This document shows, one piece after another, positions 1-8,597 of a stretch of 64,000 bases of DNA. The notes beneath the pieces were generated by a model. It was not told the origin of the DNA and did not search any database. It saw nothing but the letters and a program-made list of their open reading frames with translations. Each line of letters begins with the position of its first letter. Positions within the stretch are counted from its first letter, which is position 1. Location of the stretch: the NCBI GenBank assembly GCA_019561615.1, contig JAHEQA010000036.1, positions 27,335 through 91,334 on the forward strand, read 5' to 3'. Both the position numbers and the translations under genes were made by a program. Source of the DNA: Methanothermococcus sp. SCGC AD-155-E23 (lineage in GTDB: Archaea > AGJL01 > Methanococci > Methanococcales > Methanococcaceae).

Positions 1-1129
1 CCACATTCTCCTCCTTACCCTTTACCACCCACTCTGCAATAGGTGTATCGTTGTGTTCTGGGTAGGTAATTGCCTTCATCCCATCTGTAGTTACTACCCC
101 AAGGTCCTTAACCTTCTCTCCAAACTCTGTCATCCAGTAGGTATCCTTGTTCTTTATAACCTCCCTCCTTATAAGCTCCTTGAACTCCAAGGTGTGGAGG
201 ATCTCTCCAAGATCTTCAATACCACTTCTCTTCCTTATCTCCTTGTATGTAGGGAGTACCTCTGGGTTGGTTTCATACTTCTCCTTGATGATCTCTATGG
301 TTTTTAAAACTGTGATCTCCTCCTCCAAGACGTAGATAGGTGTTATCTCTGCATAGGTCTTACCTATCTCACTGTAGGTGGTTAACATGGACTGTCCCAA
401 CTCTGTAATTTCCCCCTCTTTACAGAAACCACTGTCCACCATCTCCTCACTGAACTCCCCTCTCTTCATGGCGTCGAAATCCTCCTTCCTCAGGATCAAG
501 GCCCTACTTAGTTTAGGTACCATGGAGGCTATCTTCAATACCTCCTTCAGTGCAACCGTAGTGGCAAAGGCCTTACCAGCCTCAGTTGTAGGGGATATAC
601 TAAGTAACCTCATGGCCTGGAGGGCATTTAGTATATTGTCCCCCTGCTTCTTGGTATTCTTGTAGGTTACCAACTCATCGTAGAGGCCTATCTTTGGCAT
701 ACCCCTTACAAAGTCCAGTATATCTGGGGTTAGATACACAACTGGGTGGGATTCCCTGTAGATCTTAAGTATCTCCTTACCTACTTCAGTTAACCCCTGG
801 GAATCTGCCAGATGTCTCTCCACCAGTAAACTGTTCCATCTCTCTGGGACGTAACCTGTTTTATCCAGTAACTCCATGATCTTGATTATCTCGGAGTTGA
901 TATACACATCAGGTATGTCCTCTAGGGGTATCTTGTCTATTATCTCCAACATCCTCCTTCCAACATCTGTAAAGGTTATGTCCCCTCCAGATATCTCTAC
1001 AAACCCTAGGATAAACAGTTCTGCTATCCTTACCTCGAACTCTTCAGGTAGTTTGTCTTTTAACTCCTCCCTTTTACTGGTGTCCTTCATAAGTTTTAAA
1101 ATCTCCAGATGCCTCTTCTTTAGGAACAT
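1..1129 (-). CDS. DUF505-like protein of methanogens (3' part outside the window)
   Basis: An open frame runs from an ATG at 1129 leftwards to the window edge without a stop, giving 376 codons; the C-terminus is missing. The start follows an AAGGTGGTGAA ribosome binding site, and a TATA-like stretch (TTATTTATAG on the minus strand, about 1187-1200) lies upstream. The protein begins MFLKKRHLEILKL and is built of repeated short helical blocks of winged-helix appearance, each ending in phrases such as FTDVGRRML, LTEVGKEIL, ITELGQSML and MTEFGEKV. This T-x-x-G-x-x pattern recurs roughly every 80-100 residues. I recognise it as the DUF505 family, which is found in Methanococci and related archaea and has no known function. 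Tandem winged-helix-like repeats suggest nucleic-acid binding, but that is inference. Confidence 0.75.
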   Translation of the reverse strand, partial: MFLKKRHLEILKLMKDTSKREELKDKLPEEFEVRIAELFILGFVEISGGDITFTDVGRRMLEIIDKIPLEDIPDVYINSEIIKIMELLDKTGYVPERWNSLLVERHLADSQGLTEVGKEILKIYRESHPVVYLTPDILDFVRGMPKIGLYDELVTYKNTKKQGDNILNALQAMRLLSISPTTEAGKAFATTVALKEVLKIASMVPKLSRALILRKEDFDAMKRGEFSEEMVDSGFCKEGEITELGQSMLTTYSEIGKTYAEITPIYVLEEEITVLKTIEIIKEKYETNPEVLPTYKEIRKRSGIEDLGEILHTLEFKELIRREVIKNKDTYWMTEFGEKVKDLGVVTTDGMKAITYPEHNDTPIAEWVVKGKEENV

Positions 1130-1213
1130 TTCACCACCTTTTAGATTTTTTAGAGTGCAAAAATGATTATTTGTTCACTTAAGGGTCTATAAATAACTTT
1201 ACCCTTCTAATCC

Positions 1214-2104
1214 TCAGGGTTTATAGGGGAACTTGGCAACAATGTCCATAAATTCCTCCTCACTGAGGTACTCCCTATTACCCACCCTAAGTACCTTCTT
1301 CTCAATAACCCTTCCAAAGGGGATAACTGGACATCTCTTCTCCACACATATCTCTAAGATATCCCTTAAATTCTCCTCCCTCGTACTTATAATGTAGGTG
1401 CCCAGGTATCTGGTAGAGCGGGGATAGGGTAGGGCAGTTATCTCCATACCTACCTTGGCCTTCACCATCATCTCAAGTACGTTACACAACCACCCTCCCC
1501 TGGAGGCATCCTTACAGGCGTTAACCTCAATTCCCCTCTCCACTATACTTAAAAAGGTGTCGTATTTATTTTTAGCCCTCTGAATCCTCTCCCCAATGTC
1601 ACCCTCTACAGGATGACCAAGCATAAGTACAATATCTCCAACCTGGGCACCTCCATCAGTTATTACCCTATCTCCTATCAACTCCCCAAACACCACCACA
1701 GATATACAGGGAGATAACCCCTCTTCACTCTGGGTGTTCCCTCCAACTATGGGGATGTTTAAACCTAGGGACTGTCTCCTTAATCCCTCTACAGCCATCT
1801 TTAACTCTTCCTCACTCTGGGCCTGGATTGCATTCAGGGCGTAGAGGGGTCTCGCCCCCATGGCCACAACATCACAGGAGGTATGTATAAGGGCAGTTTT
1901 TGAACCTAGCTTTAGAGGATATGGGCCCTCCATGTTTATTACATTCCTCCCTATTACTACGCTGTCATCCCCTGCCCTAATACCCCTTAAAAGATCCTTT
2001 ACCTTGAGATCCATGTCCCACAGCCTCTTCCTTGGGTAGTGTGTCTCCATCATGTGTTTTATAGCATGTTTTATCTCGTACTCCAAACGTTCCATATTAT
2101 CCAT
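1214..2104 (-). CDS. AIR synthase-related protein (PurM/HypE/SelD/ThiL superfamily)
   Basis: A 296-residue protein with the two-domain PurM-type fold. The N-terminal part has RAGDDSVVIG and TALIHTSCDVVAMGARPLYALNAI, matching the conserved Asp-containing nucleotide loop and D-x-x-A-M-G motif of the superfamily. The C-terminal part has NACKDASRGGW followed by a TR(Y/E) segment. It lacks the N-terminal Cys/Sec motif of SelD and the C-terminal PRxC motif of HypE, so it is neither of these. The gene overlaps the 3' end of hypF by 8 bases and must be co-transcribed with it, which suggests a link to [NiFe] hydrogenase maturation or another ATP-dependent activation step; that role is inference. A second ATG nine bases downstream of the chosen start is also possible. 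Confidence 0.75.
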   Translation of the reverse strand: MDNMERLEYEIKHAIKHMMETHYPRKRLWDMDLKVKDLLRGIRAGDDSVVIGRNVINMEGPYPLKLGSKTALIHTSCDVVAMGARPLYALNAIQAQSEEELKMAVEGLRRQSLGLNIPIVGGNTQSEEGLSPCISVVVFGELIGDRVITDGGAQVGDIVLMLGHPVEGDIGERIQRAKNKYDTFLSIVERGIEVNACKDASRGGWLCNVLEMMVKAKVGMEITALPYPRSTRYLGTYIISTREENLRDILEICVEKRCPVIPFGRVIEKKVLRVGNREYLSEEEFMDIVAKFPYKP

Positions 2105-4439
2105 GCTCCAATCTTTTATTGAGGATATAGCCTATACCCTGGCCGAAGCTTATACCTCCATCTCCATTTGGCACCCTACTGTGATAGAGGAATTTAAAGC
2201 CCTCCTCCTCAACCCTCCTCCTTATTAACTGAGAGATGATAGTGTTGTAGGATACCCCTCCAGTAAGACCTATGTACTCTACCCCCTCCCTCTCCCCAAA
2301 CTTTAGAGCCATGGTGGAGAGCCCCTCCCCTATAGCCAGGTGTATATAGAGCCCTATAAACTCCCTCTCATAACCCTCCAACAACATGTTGTAGGCCCTG
2401 TAGACCAGATCACTTGTAATAAGTCTATTACCCTTTATCCTAATATCCTCCCTGGCCATCTCTAGGCATCTCCTATACTCCCTCTCACTATAACCCCTAG
2501 ACCTTACAAACCCCTCCAATCTTATGGCAGGTTCTCCATCGTAGGTTTTCCTATGGCAGATGGAGAGCATGGCAGATAGGGCATCTAGCACCCTTCCACA
2601 GGATGTGGTCTCCTGGAGGTTTATCCCCCTCTCTAACTGGAAGAGTATAAGTTCCAAGGTTCTATCGTCGAAGACGTTATAGCCCCTTATAAACTCCAGT
2701 AACTCCTCCCTCTCCAACCTCTTGTAAAGTATAGCCATCAACATCCTAAGGGGATACTCTGTACATATATCCCCTCCAGGCATGTACTGTTCCTCAAGAT
2801 GTCCCATCCTCTCCATCCTCTTATCCCTATACCTCAGGATCTCGCCACCCCATATCTTACCGTCTTCTCCATAGCCTAGACCGTCAATGGCGACGATTAT
2901 TGAATCCTGGAATATGTCCTCATCCCCAAGGAGGGCGTAGGCGTGGGCCTTGTGATGTTGAATACTGTAGAGTTCTGCGTCAAACCTCTCTGCCAACTCC
3001 CTGGCCAGTCTAGTGGAGTTGTATCCTGGATGTAGGTCACATACCACCCCCTGGATATCCCTGGTGTTGGTGATCCTCAGCAACCTCTCTATCCCCTCAC
3101 TTAAATATTTAAATGTCTCATACTTTGAGGTGTTCCCAATATGTTGGGAGAGGTAGAATCTATTACCCTTTATTAAACATGCCGTTGAATTTATCTCAGG
3201 ACCTACTGCAATAATATTCTCCCTGTTTTCCCTAATATCCCTGTGATTTACTACAACAACAGGCTCTGGAACATACCCCCTGGACCTTCTAAGAAACACC
3301 ACCCTCTTGTCAACCCTCTTTACTACACTGTCATCACATCTGTTGACGATCTCCCTGTTGTGGATTAAAAAGTAGTCTGCAATACCCCTTAACTTATGGA
3401 GTATCTCATCGTTCTCTATAACCATGGGGTGCCCAGGAAGGTTTCCAGAGGTCATAACATAGGCCAGTGCCTCTGAACCCTCCAAGAGGAGGTAGTGTAA
3501 CCCAGAGTAAGGTAGCATAACCCCTATTGTATCTAAGTTGGAGATGTACTCCGAGAAGTAACTGTTGTAATCCCTACCCTTCTTCAACACTACTATAGGT
3601 CTCCTTGGAGACTTTAAAAGGGCCCACTCCTCCTCCCCCACCTCTGCAAAGAGTTCAAGGTTATCCTCCTTAGACATAACTGCAAAGGGCTGAGTAGGTC
3701 TACCTAGACGCTCCCTAAGTTCTAGAACAACATGGTCCATGTCACACCTACATGCAAGATGGGTGCCTCCAATACCCTTCACAGCCAGAATAGAACCCTC
3801 ATTTAGAAGTTTTACACCTTCAAGTATGGCCTTGTCACCTTCACCTAACACCTTACCTTCACTATCCACAAGGTAGACCTGTGGGCCACACCTTGGACAG
3901 CAGGTTGCCTGGGCGTGGAATCTCCTATCCCTGGGATCCCTATACTCCCTTAGACACTCCTCACATAGGGGGAAATCAGCCATGGAGGTATTCTCCCTGT
4001 CGTAAGGTAGTCTCTTAACTATGGTAAATCTTGGACCGCAGTTTGTACATGCTATAAAGGGGTATCTGTATCTCCTGTTCCTCCTATCCCACATCTCCCT
4101 TAGACACTCCTCACAGATGGACACATCTGGAGGTACTGTACCTCCATCTTCCTCTACCCTACCACCACTACCCTCTATAACGAAGTCCCTGTAGAGTAGT
4201 GGGAGACTGTAATCTAGCACCTCCATCTTCTCTATCTGAGCCAGAGGTGGCTTCTTATCCCTTATATCCCTTAGAAAGTTTCTTATATCTTCCTCCTCCC
4301 CAGATACCACTATTTCAACGTAGTTCCCCATATTTTTTACATAACCCTTTAAGTTGTTCTCCCTACCTATCCTGTAGATAAAGGGTCGAAATCCAACCCC
4401 CTGGACCACTCCCTTTACAATTATCTTCTTTGTCTCCAT
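2097..4439 (-). CDS. hypF: Carbamoyltransferase HypF
   Basis: HypF makes the thiocarbamate on HypE from carbamoyl phosphate and ATP, the source of the cyanide ligands of [NiFe] hydrogenases. The 780-residue protein shows the family's domains in order: acylphosphatase (KGVVQGVGFRPFIYRI, residues 9-24); two zinc-finger pairs (C109/C112 with C131/C134, and C159/C162 with C181/C184, each with an 18-residue spacer); a YrdC-like domain (about 200-390); and a Kae1-like domain (VVCDLHPGYNSTRLARE, then HHKAHAYALLGDED). The length is normal for the family. The ATG is preceded by GGGGATAGGT. The next gene, an AIR-synthase-like protein, overlaps its 3' end. The partner hypA is far away at 62134, so hyp genes are dispersed here. 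Confidence 0.97.
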   Translation of the reverse strand: METKKIIVKGVVQGVGFRPFIYRIGRENNLKGYVKNMGNYVEIVVSGEEEDIRNFLRDIRDKKPPLAQIEKMEVLDYSLPLLYRDFVIEGSGGRVEEDGGTVPPDVSICEECLREMWDRRNRRYRYPFIACTNCGPRFTIVKRLPYDRENTSMADFPLCEECLREYRDPRDRRFHAQATCCPRCGPQVYLVDSEGKVLGEGDKAILEGVKLLNEGSILAVKGIGGTHLACRCDMDHVVLELRERLGRPTQPFAVMSKEDNLELFAEVGEEEWALLKSPRRPIVVLKKGRDYNSYFSEYISNLDTIGVMLPYSGLHYLLLEGSEALAYVMTSGNLPGHPMVIENDEILHKLRGIADYFLIHNREIVNRCDDSVVKRVDKRVVFLRRSRGYVPEPVVVVNHRDIRENRENIIAVGPEINSTACLIKGNRFYLSQHIGNTSKYETFKYLSEGIERLLRITNTRDIQGVVCDLHPGYNSTRLARELAERFDAELYSIQHHKAHAYALLGDEDIFQDSIIVAIDGLGYGEDGKIWGGEILRYRDKRMERMGHLEEQYMPGGDICTEYPLRMLMAILYKRLEREELLEFIRGYNVFDDRTLELILFQLERGINLQETTSCGRVLDALSAMLSICHRKTYDGEPAIRLEGFVRSRGYSEREYRRCLEMAREDIRIKGNRLITSDLVYRAYNMLLEGYEREFIGLYIHLAIGEGLSTMALKFGEREGVEYIGLTGGVSYNTIISQLIRRRVEEEGFKFLYHSRVPNGDGGISFGQGIGYILNKRLEHG

Positions 4440-4537
4440 ACCTATCCCCTTATAGGTTAAAAGAAAAGTATAAAAATAATTATTACTAAAGTCTTAATTC
4501 TTTTTTACCCTTTACACCAGAAGTTGGGGAAATTTAT

Positions 4538-5290
4538 ATGGAGGAGCTTATAGTAATCATTCCAACCTACAACGAGGAGAAGAATATTTTGAAGGTTTTA
4601 AAGGATTTGAACAACATTCCTGTAGATGTGCTCATTGTAGACGATGGAAGTACAGATAACACTAAAGAGGTTATCCAGGAGTACCTAGATAGAGGGGAGC
4701 ATAGAAACAGGATATACACCATATTTAAGGAGAGAAATGAGGGTAAATCAAAGGCCCTTCAAAGTGGAACAGAGTTGGCCTTGAAGTTAGGATATAGGTA
4801 CATTGTATTCATGGATGGTGACTACCAGCATAAACCTAAGGACATCCCAAAGATGTTTAAAAAGTTAAAGAAGTGTAAGGGAGATGCCGTCTTCGGTATA
4901 AGGAGGTACTCCTCCATCCCACTCCATAGACAGATATCCAACTTCCTAGCCAGTGTCTCCATGTCTCTCCTTATATCCCTATACCTAGGTAGGGTATACA
5001 TCTTCAGGGATATACAATGTGGATTCAGGATCATCAGGGGTGATCTCCTGAGGGATATATACTTTGGTGAGGGGTACAGTGTGGAACATTTAGTCGCTAT
5101 ACAGCTGGCTAAAAAGGGGGCAAAGATAGTGGAGGAGTATATAGATGTGGAGTACCATCCAGAGGCCCACTCCCACATCACAACTAGAAAGATACTTGAC
5201 GTTATGATGGAAGTTGCAAGGTATGTAATATCTGATATTAAGTCATCCCTTAGAGGAAGTAAGGGTCTTGTAAACCTCTATAGAAAGTGA
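4538..5290 (+). CDS. Family 2 glycosyltransferase (dolichyl-phosphate sugar synthase type)
   Basis: A 250-residue GT-A fold protein starting MEELIVIIPTYNEEKN, with the nucleotide-binding LIVDDGSTDNT (Asp35/Asp36) and a DXD-like FMDGDYQHKP (residues 91-100). This is the pattern of dolichyl-phosphate mannose/glucose synthases and related GT2 enzymes that move a sugar from a nucleotide donor to a lipid or glycan acceptor at the cytoplasmic membrane face. There is no clear C-terminal membrane segment, so it is the short soluble form. Its stop overlaps the GTG start of the next gene. The donor and acceptor cannot be read from the sequence. It diverges from hypF across a 98-base AT-rich promoter region. 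Confidence 0.85.
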   Translation: MEELIVIIPTYNEEKNILKVLKDLNNIPVDVLIVDDGSTDNTKEVIQEYLDRGEHRNRIYTIFKERNEGKSKALQSGTELALKLGYRYIVFMDGDYQHKPKDIPKMFKKLKKCKGDAVFGIRRYSSIPLHRQISNFLASVSMSLLISLYLGRVYIFRDIQCGFRIIRGDLLRDIYFGEGYSVEHLVAIQLAKKGAKIVEEYIDVEYHPEAHSHITTRKILDVMMEVARYVISDIKSSLRGSKGLVNLYRK

Positions 5291-5796
5291 GGGAAATGAA
5301 ATACAGGGCGTTAAATAGAGAGGAGATAGAGAGTATAAAAAACATACTAAGTTACTACCTCAGTAAGGAGGACATAGAAAATTTTAAATTTAAGAATCTT
5401 TACCTCCTATACGACAGGGATAGATACGACGTTATCTACGCCACTGAGGAGGTTCTAAAAAATCTAAGGCTCTTTAAGAACATCTATGGAGCAGGTTTAA
5501 TATTTGGAAATTTTAAGAAGAAGAAGGATAAGATTAAATTTACACTGTCTCTAGAGGGGATGGATCTCATCTCTAAGGATATAGTCAAGAACTACGCCGT
5601 GGTAAATAGAAAGGGGGAGGTTCTCTTTCTATACGGGAGGGATATATTTCTCTCCTCTGTTTTGGAGTTAAAGGGTGGGGGGAGATTGGCTATCTTCAAC
5701 AGGGACAGGGAGTTTCTAGGTATCGGTAGCTATGGAGGGGGGGATATCATAAAGAACGTTATAGATAAGGGATGGTACCTAAGGGAAGGGGGATGA
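5287..5796 (+). CDS. Nip7-like PUA-domain protein
   Basis: A 169-residue protein. The C-terminal half (about residues 100-165: VKNYAVVNRKGEVLFLYG, then LAIFNRDREFLGIGSY) is a PUA domain, and the N-terminal half looks like the pre-PUA domain of Nip7, a factor for large ribosomal subunit assembly. The F-L-Y-G motif is typical of the Nip7 family. The longest frame starts at a GTG overlapping the previous stop; an ATG at 5296 (MKYRAL) is an equally likely start. It overlaps the next gene in an ATGA arrangement, and the archaeosine transglycosylase tgtA, also PUA-bearing, follows two genes later, so an RNA-related role fits. The Nip7 assignment rests on motif memory only. Confidence 0.75.
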   Translation: MREMKYRALNREEIESIKNILSYYLSKEDIENFKFKNLYLLYDRDRYDVIYATEEVLKNLRLFKNIYGAGLIFGNFKKKKDKIKFTLSLEGMDLISKDIVKNYAVVNRKGEVLFLYGRDIFLSSVLELKGGGRLAIFNRDREFLGIGSYGGGDIIKNVIDKGWYLREGG

Positions 5797-6605
5797 CTAT
5801 GGAATCCAAGACACTTATAAGACGTATACTGAAGGACATCTATAGAAATTTAGACGAGTACTCCAAGGATCTTATAAGGGCCTGTAATTACAAGGTAAAG
5901 TTCCAAGGCCTATTTTTAGTGGAGAGAGATACTGGAAAGAGGAGAAATATAAGGTCCCTGGAGGAGTGTGAATCTCTACCATCCTTTAAGGTGGAGGATA
6001 GGGAGTACACCCTCAAAGGTGTCAATCTAGAGGATGTCCACAGGGACACCTTGGAGATACTTCTATCTTCAAAGACCTCTAAGGGTTACTCCTTCAAGGT
6101 GGACAAGGACTACAGGGTCGTTGGACCTAAAAGGGATATCACCTATGAGCATAGGGAGAGGATACTAAGGTGGAATGAACTCTCCGAGGAGGAGTTGGAT
6201 AAAAAACTTGACAGGTTCTACGATATTGTTGAGAGAGTATGTGAGGACCTAAGGAAGGTAGAGGGTATGGAGAAGTACAACTTCATGGTATACACAGATA
6301 TATTCATGGATCTGGAGGTTGTAGAAAACATCGTTGAGAGAGAGGAAGATATAACTATCATCTGGATCCATCCCCTCTACCTCTTCTCCAGTGAGAGGGT
6401 CTTAAAGGGTGTTGTAGCCTACGAGTTGTCCACCTACAACAGAAGGATTCTGGAGGAGTTCTACAGGGATATCCTAGAGTACTGTAGGGAGTACAAGAAA
6501 CTCTTTGGCAAGAACTTGAAGGTACTCAAGGAGATAAAGGACATTGCCATAAAGAGAAAGGATAAAGAGGTTATGGATATTATTAGGGAGATAGAGGAGA
6601 TCTAA
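5793..6605 (+). CDS. Uncharacterised protein between nip7-like gene and tgtA
   Basis: I do not recognise this family. The ATG at 5793 forms an ATGA overlap with the upstream stop and gives 270 residues (MTMESKTLIRRIL); a second ATG at 5799 is possible. The protein is highly charged and mostly helical. It has no signal peptide, no membrane segment and no metal-binding cysteine pattern. A hydrophobic core around ITIIWIHPLYLFSSERVLKGVVAYELSTYNRRIL (about residues 190-220) is the likeliest conserved centre. The position in a tight row with a Nip7-like protein and tgtA suggests an RNA or ribosome role by context alone. Confidence 0.7.
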   Translation: MTMESKTLIRRILKDIYRNLDEYSKDLIRACNYKVKFQGLFLVERDTGKRRNIRSLEECESLPSFKVEDREYTLKGVNLEDVHRDTLEILLSSKTSKGYSFKVDKDYRVVGPKRDITYEHRERILRWNELSEEELDKKLDRFYDIVERVCEDLRKVEGMEKYNFMVYTDIFMDLEVVENIVEREEDITIIWIHPLYLFSSERVLKGVVAYELSTYNRRILEEFYRDILEYCREYKKLFGKNLKVLKEIKDIAIKRKDKEVMDIIREIEEI

Positions 6606-6641
6606 TTTTTTTAATATTTAGAGGGTAGAGAGGGTGACTCC

Positions 6642-8597
6642 ATGTTCCAGATAAAGGCGAGAGATGGAATGGGAAGGATTGGAAAGTTGGAGATAAAGGG
6701 CAAGGTAATTGAAACACCAACGATAATGCCTGTTATACATCCCAATCCAGAGAAGCAACTTGTCCCCATGGAGAAGGTTAAGAAACTTGCAGATGTGGTG
6801 ATTACAAATGCCTATATTATATACTCCAATCCTGAGCTTAGAAAAATTGCAGAGGAGGAGGGTGTCCACAAGCTTATAGGGTTTGACAAGGTGGTAGTTA
6901 CAGACAGTGGCTCCTTCCAACTAAGTGTATATGGGGACATAGACGTGGAGCCCCTGGAGATAGTAGAGTTCCAGGAAAAGATAGGGGTAGACGTAGGTAC
7001 TATACTTGACATCCCCACACCACCCTATGCAGATAGGGAGGTTGCAGAGAGGGATATGGAGGAGACTATAAGGAGGGGTAGGGAGGCTCTAGAATTGAAG
7101 AGGAGTAAGAACTTCAGTATGCTCCTCAATGGGACTATACAGGGGTCAACTTACATGGATCTCAGGAGAAGGTGTGCAGAGATTATGGGCAGTATGGATT
7201 TTGACATATACCCCATAGGTGCAGTGGTACCTCTCCTGGAGAAGTACCACTATAAAACCCTTGTAGATGTTATCATCAACTCAAAGATGGGCCTACCTAC
7301 TAACAAACCTGTCCATCTCTTTGGATGTGGACATCCCACCCTCTTTGCCCTTGCAGTTCTCCTTGGATGTGATCTATTTGACAGTGCCGCCTACGCCCTC
7401 TATGCCAAGGATGACAGGTATCTAACAGAGTATGGAACCTACTATCTCGAGGATTTAAAGGATCTTAAACAGTTTCCATGCTCCTGCCCTGTATGTAGTG
7501 AGTACTCTCCAAAAGAGGTATACAACATGGAGAAGAGGGAGAGGGAGAGGTTACTGGCGGAGCATAACCTCTATGTTACCTTCGAGGAGATAAGTAGGGT
7601 GAAGGAGGCGATTAGGGAGGGTGCCCTCTGGGAGTTGGTGGAGCTAAGGTGTAGATGTCATCCAAGGTTGTTAGAGGCCTACAGGCAGGCTTTGAAGTAT
7701 GTGGAGTTTATAGAGAGGTTTGACCCAGTTACTAAGAAGTCAGGGTTCTTCTATGGAGGATACGAGAGCCTCTTTAGACCTGAGGTGATAAGGCATAAGG
7801 AGAGACTACACAGGATAAGGTATGAGAAGATATTTATTACCACTGTATCCAAGGATGTGGAGAAACCCTACAGTGAGAACCTTAACATCCCTCCAACTGA
7901 TGTAGATATCCTTGTAAAAGATGATGTATTTGGACTGATACCCCTAAATATAGACCTTATCTATCCACTGCTCCAAAGTGAGATACCTGAACTCTACGAC
8001 GTTGAGAAGGAGCACAACAAACAATTTGTAAAGGAGTTTATGGAGAGATACAAGGACAAGATAATGGATATCGTTACCTACAACTACTATCTCAGCTATT
8101 ACAGCTCCAAGAAAAAGAAGATCAACAGGGACGTTATAAGGATAGACAGGATGCTCCAGTACCAGTACGGATTCAAGATACTAGATGAGGAGATCATGGA
8201 GAGAATAATAGTAAGGAGGAGTAAGAGGACAGGTTGGATAAGGAATGTATTTTTAGTTGAGGGGGATGAGAAGAAACTCCTATTTACCTTAAGATCCTAT
8301 GACAACTTCCTTATCCCTACAGAGGAGGGGGCAAAGTTACTACATAGGAAGATACCCTATCCAAAGTACAGGGTTGTTGTAGATAAGTCTGTTGAGAGGT
8401 TTGCAAGGGAGGGGAGATCAGTATACGCCAAGTTTGTTGTAGACTGTGACAGGGATCTAAGACCCTACGAGGAGGTACTTGTTGTAAACGAGGATGATGA
8501 ACTCCTAGGGTATGGAACCACCATACTTAACGGTAGGGAGTTGATGGAGTTTAACTACGGTGTTGCTGTAGATATGAGAAAGGGTATTAGGGATTAG
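6642..8597 (+). CDS. tgtA: tRNA-guanine(15) transglycosylase (archaeosine TGT)
   Basis: This enzyme exchanges guanine-15 in the tRNA D-loop for 7-cyano-7-deazaguanine, the first step to archaeosine. The 651-residue length matches the archaeal enzyme, which carries extra C-terminal domains. Visible marks are VTDSGSFQLSVYGD near residue 87 (base-recognition and catalytic region), VPLLEKYHYKTLVDV, the GCGHPTLFALAVLLGCDLFDSAAYALYA segment with the nucleophile-type aspartates, and the zinc site FPCSCPVCSEYS. The C-terminal about 75 residues (YRVVVDKSVERFAREGRSVYAKFVVDC...EVLVVN) form a PUA domain that grips the tRNA acceptor end. The ATG follows GAGGGTGACTCC. The 3' end overlaps convergent livM by 11 bases. 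Confidence 0.96.
   Translation: MFQIKARDGMGRIGKLEIKGKVIETPTIMPVIHPNPEKQLVPMEKVKKLADVVITNAYIIYSNPELRKIAEEEGVHKLIGFDKVVVTDSGSFQLSVYGDIDVEPLEIVEFQEKIGVDVGTILDIPTPPYADREVAERDMEETIRRGREALELKRSKNFSMLLNGTIQGSTYMDLRRRCAEIMGSMDFDIYPIGAVVPLLEKYHYKTLVDVIINSKMGLPTNKPVHLFGCGHPTLFALAVLLGCDLFDSAAYALYAKDDRYLTEYGTYYLEDLKDLKQFPCSCPVCSEYSPKEVYNMEKRERERLLAEHNLYVTFEEISRVKEAIREGALWELVELRCRCHPRLLEAYRQALKYVEFIERFDPVTKKSGFFYGGYESLFRPEVIRHKERLHRIRYEKIFITTVSKDVEKPYSENLNIPPTDVDILVKDDVFGLIPLNIDLIYPLLQSEIPELYDVEKEHNKQFVKEFMERYKDKIMDIVTYNYYLSYYSSKKKKINRDVIRIDRMLQYQYGFKILDEEIMERIIVRRSKRTGWIRNVFLVEGDEKKLLFTLRSYDNFLIPTEEGAKLLHRKIPYPKYRVVVDKSVERFAREGRSVYAKFVVDCDRDLRPYEEVLVVNEDDELLGYGTTILNGRELMEFNYGVAVDMRKGIRD

Noticed and set aside
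53..1166. Several plus-strand open frames in the first 1.2 kb
   Set aside because: They are shadows of the minus-strand DUF505-like gene, which has a good start, ribosome site and coherent protein repeats.
1214..2104. SelD (selenophosphate synthase), suggested by pstK in the same window
   Set aside because: The protein has the PurM fold but not the N-terminal Cys/Sec-Gly-Cys active-site motif of SelD.
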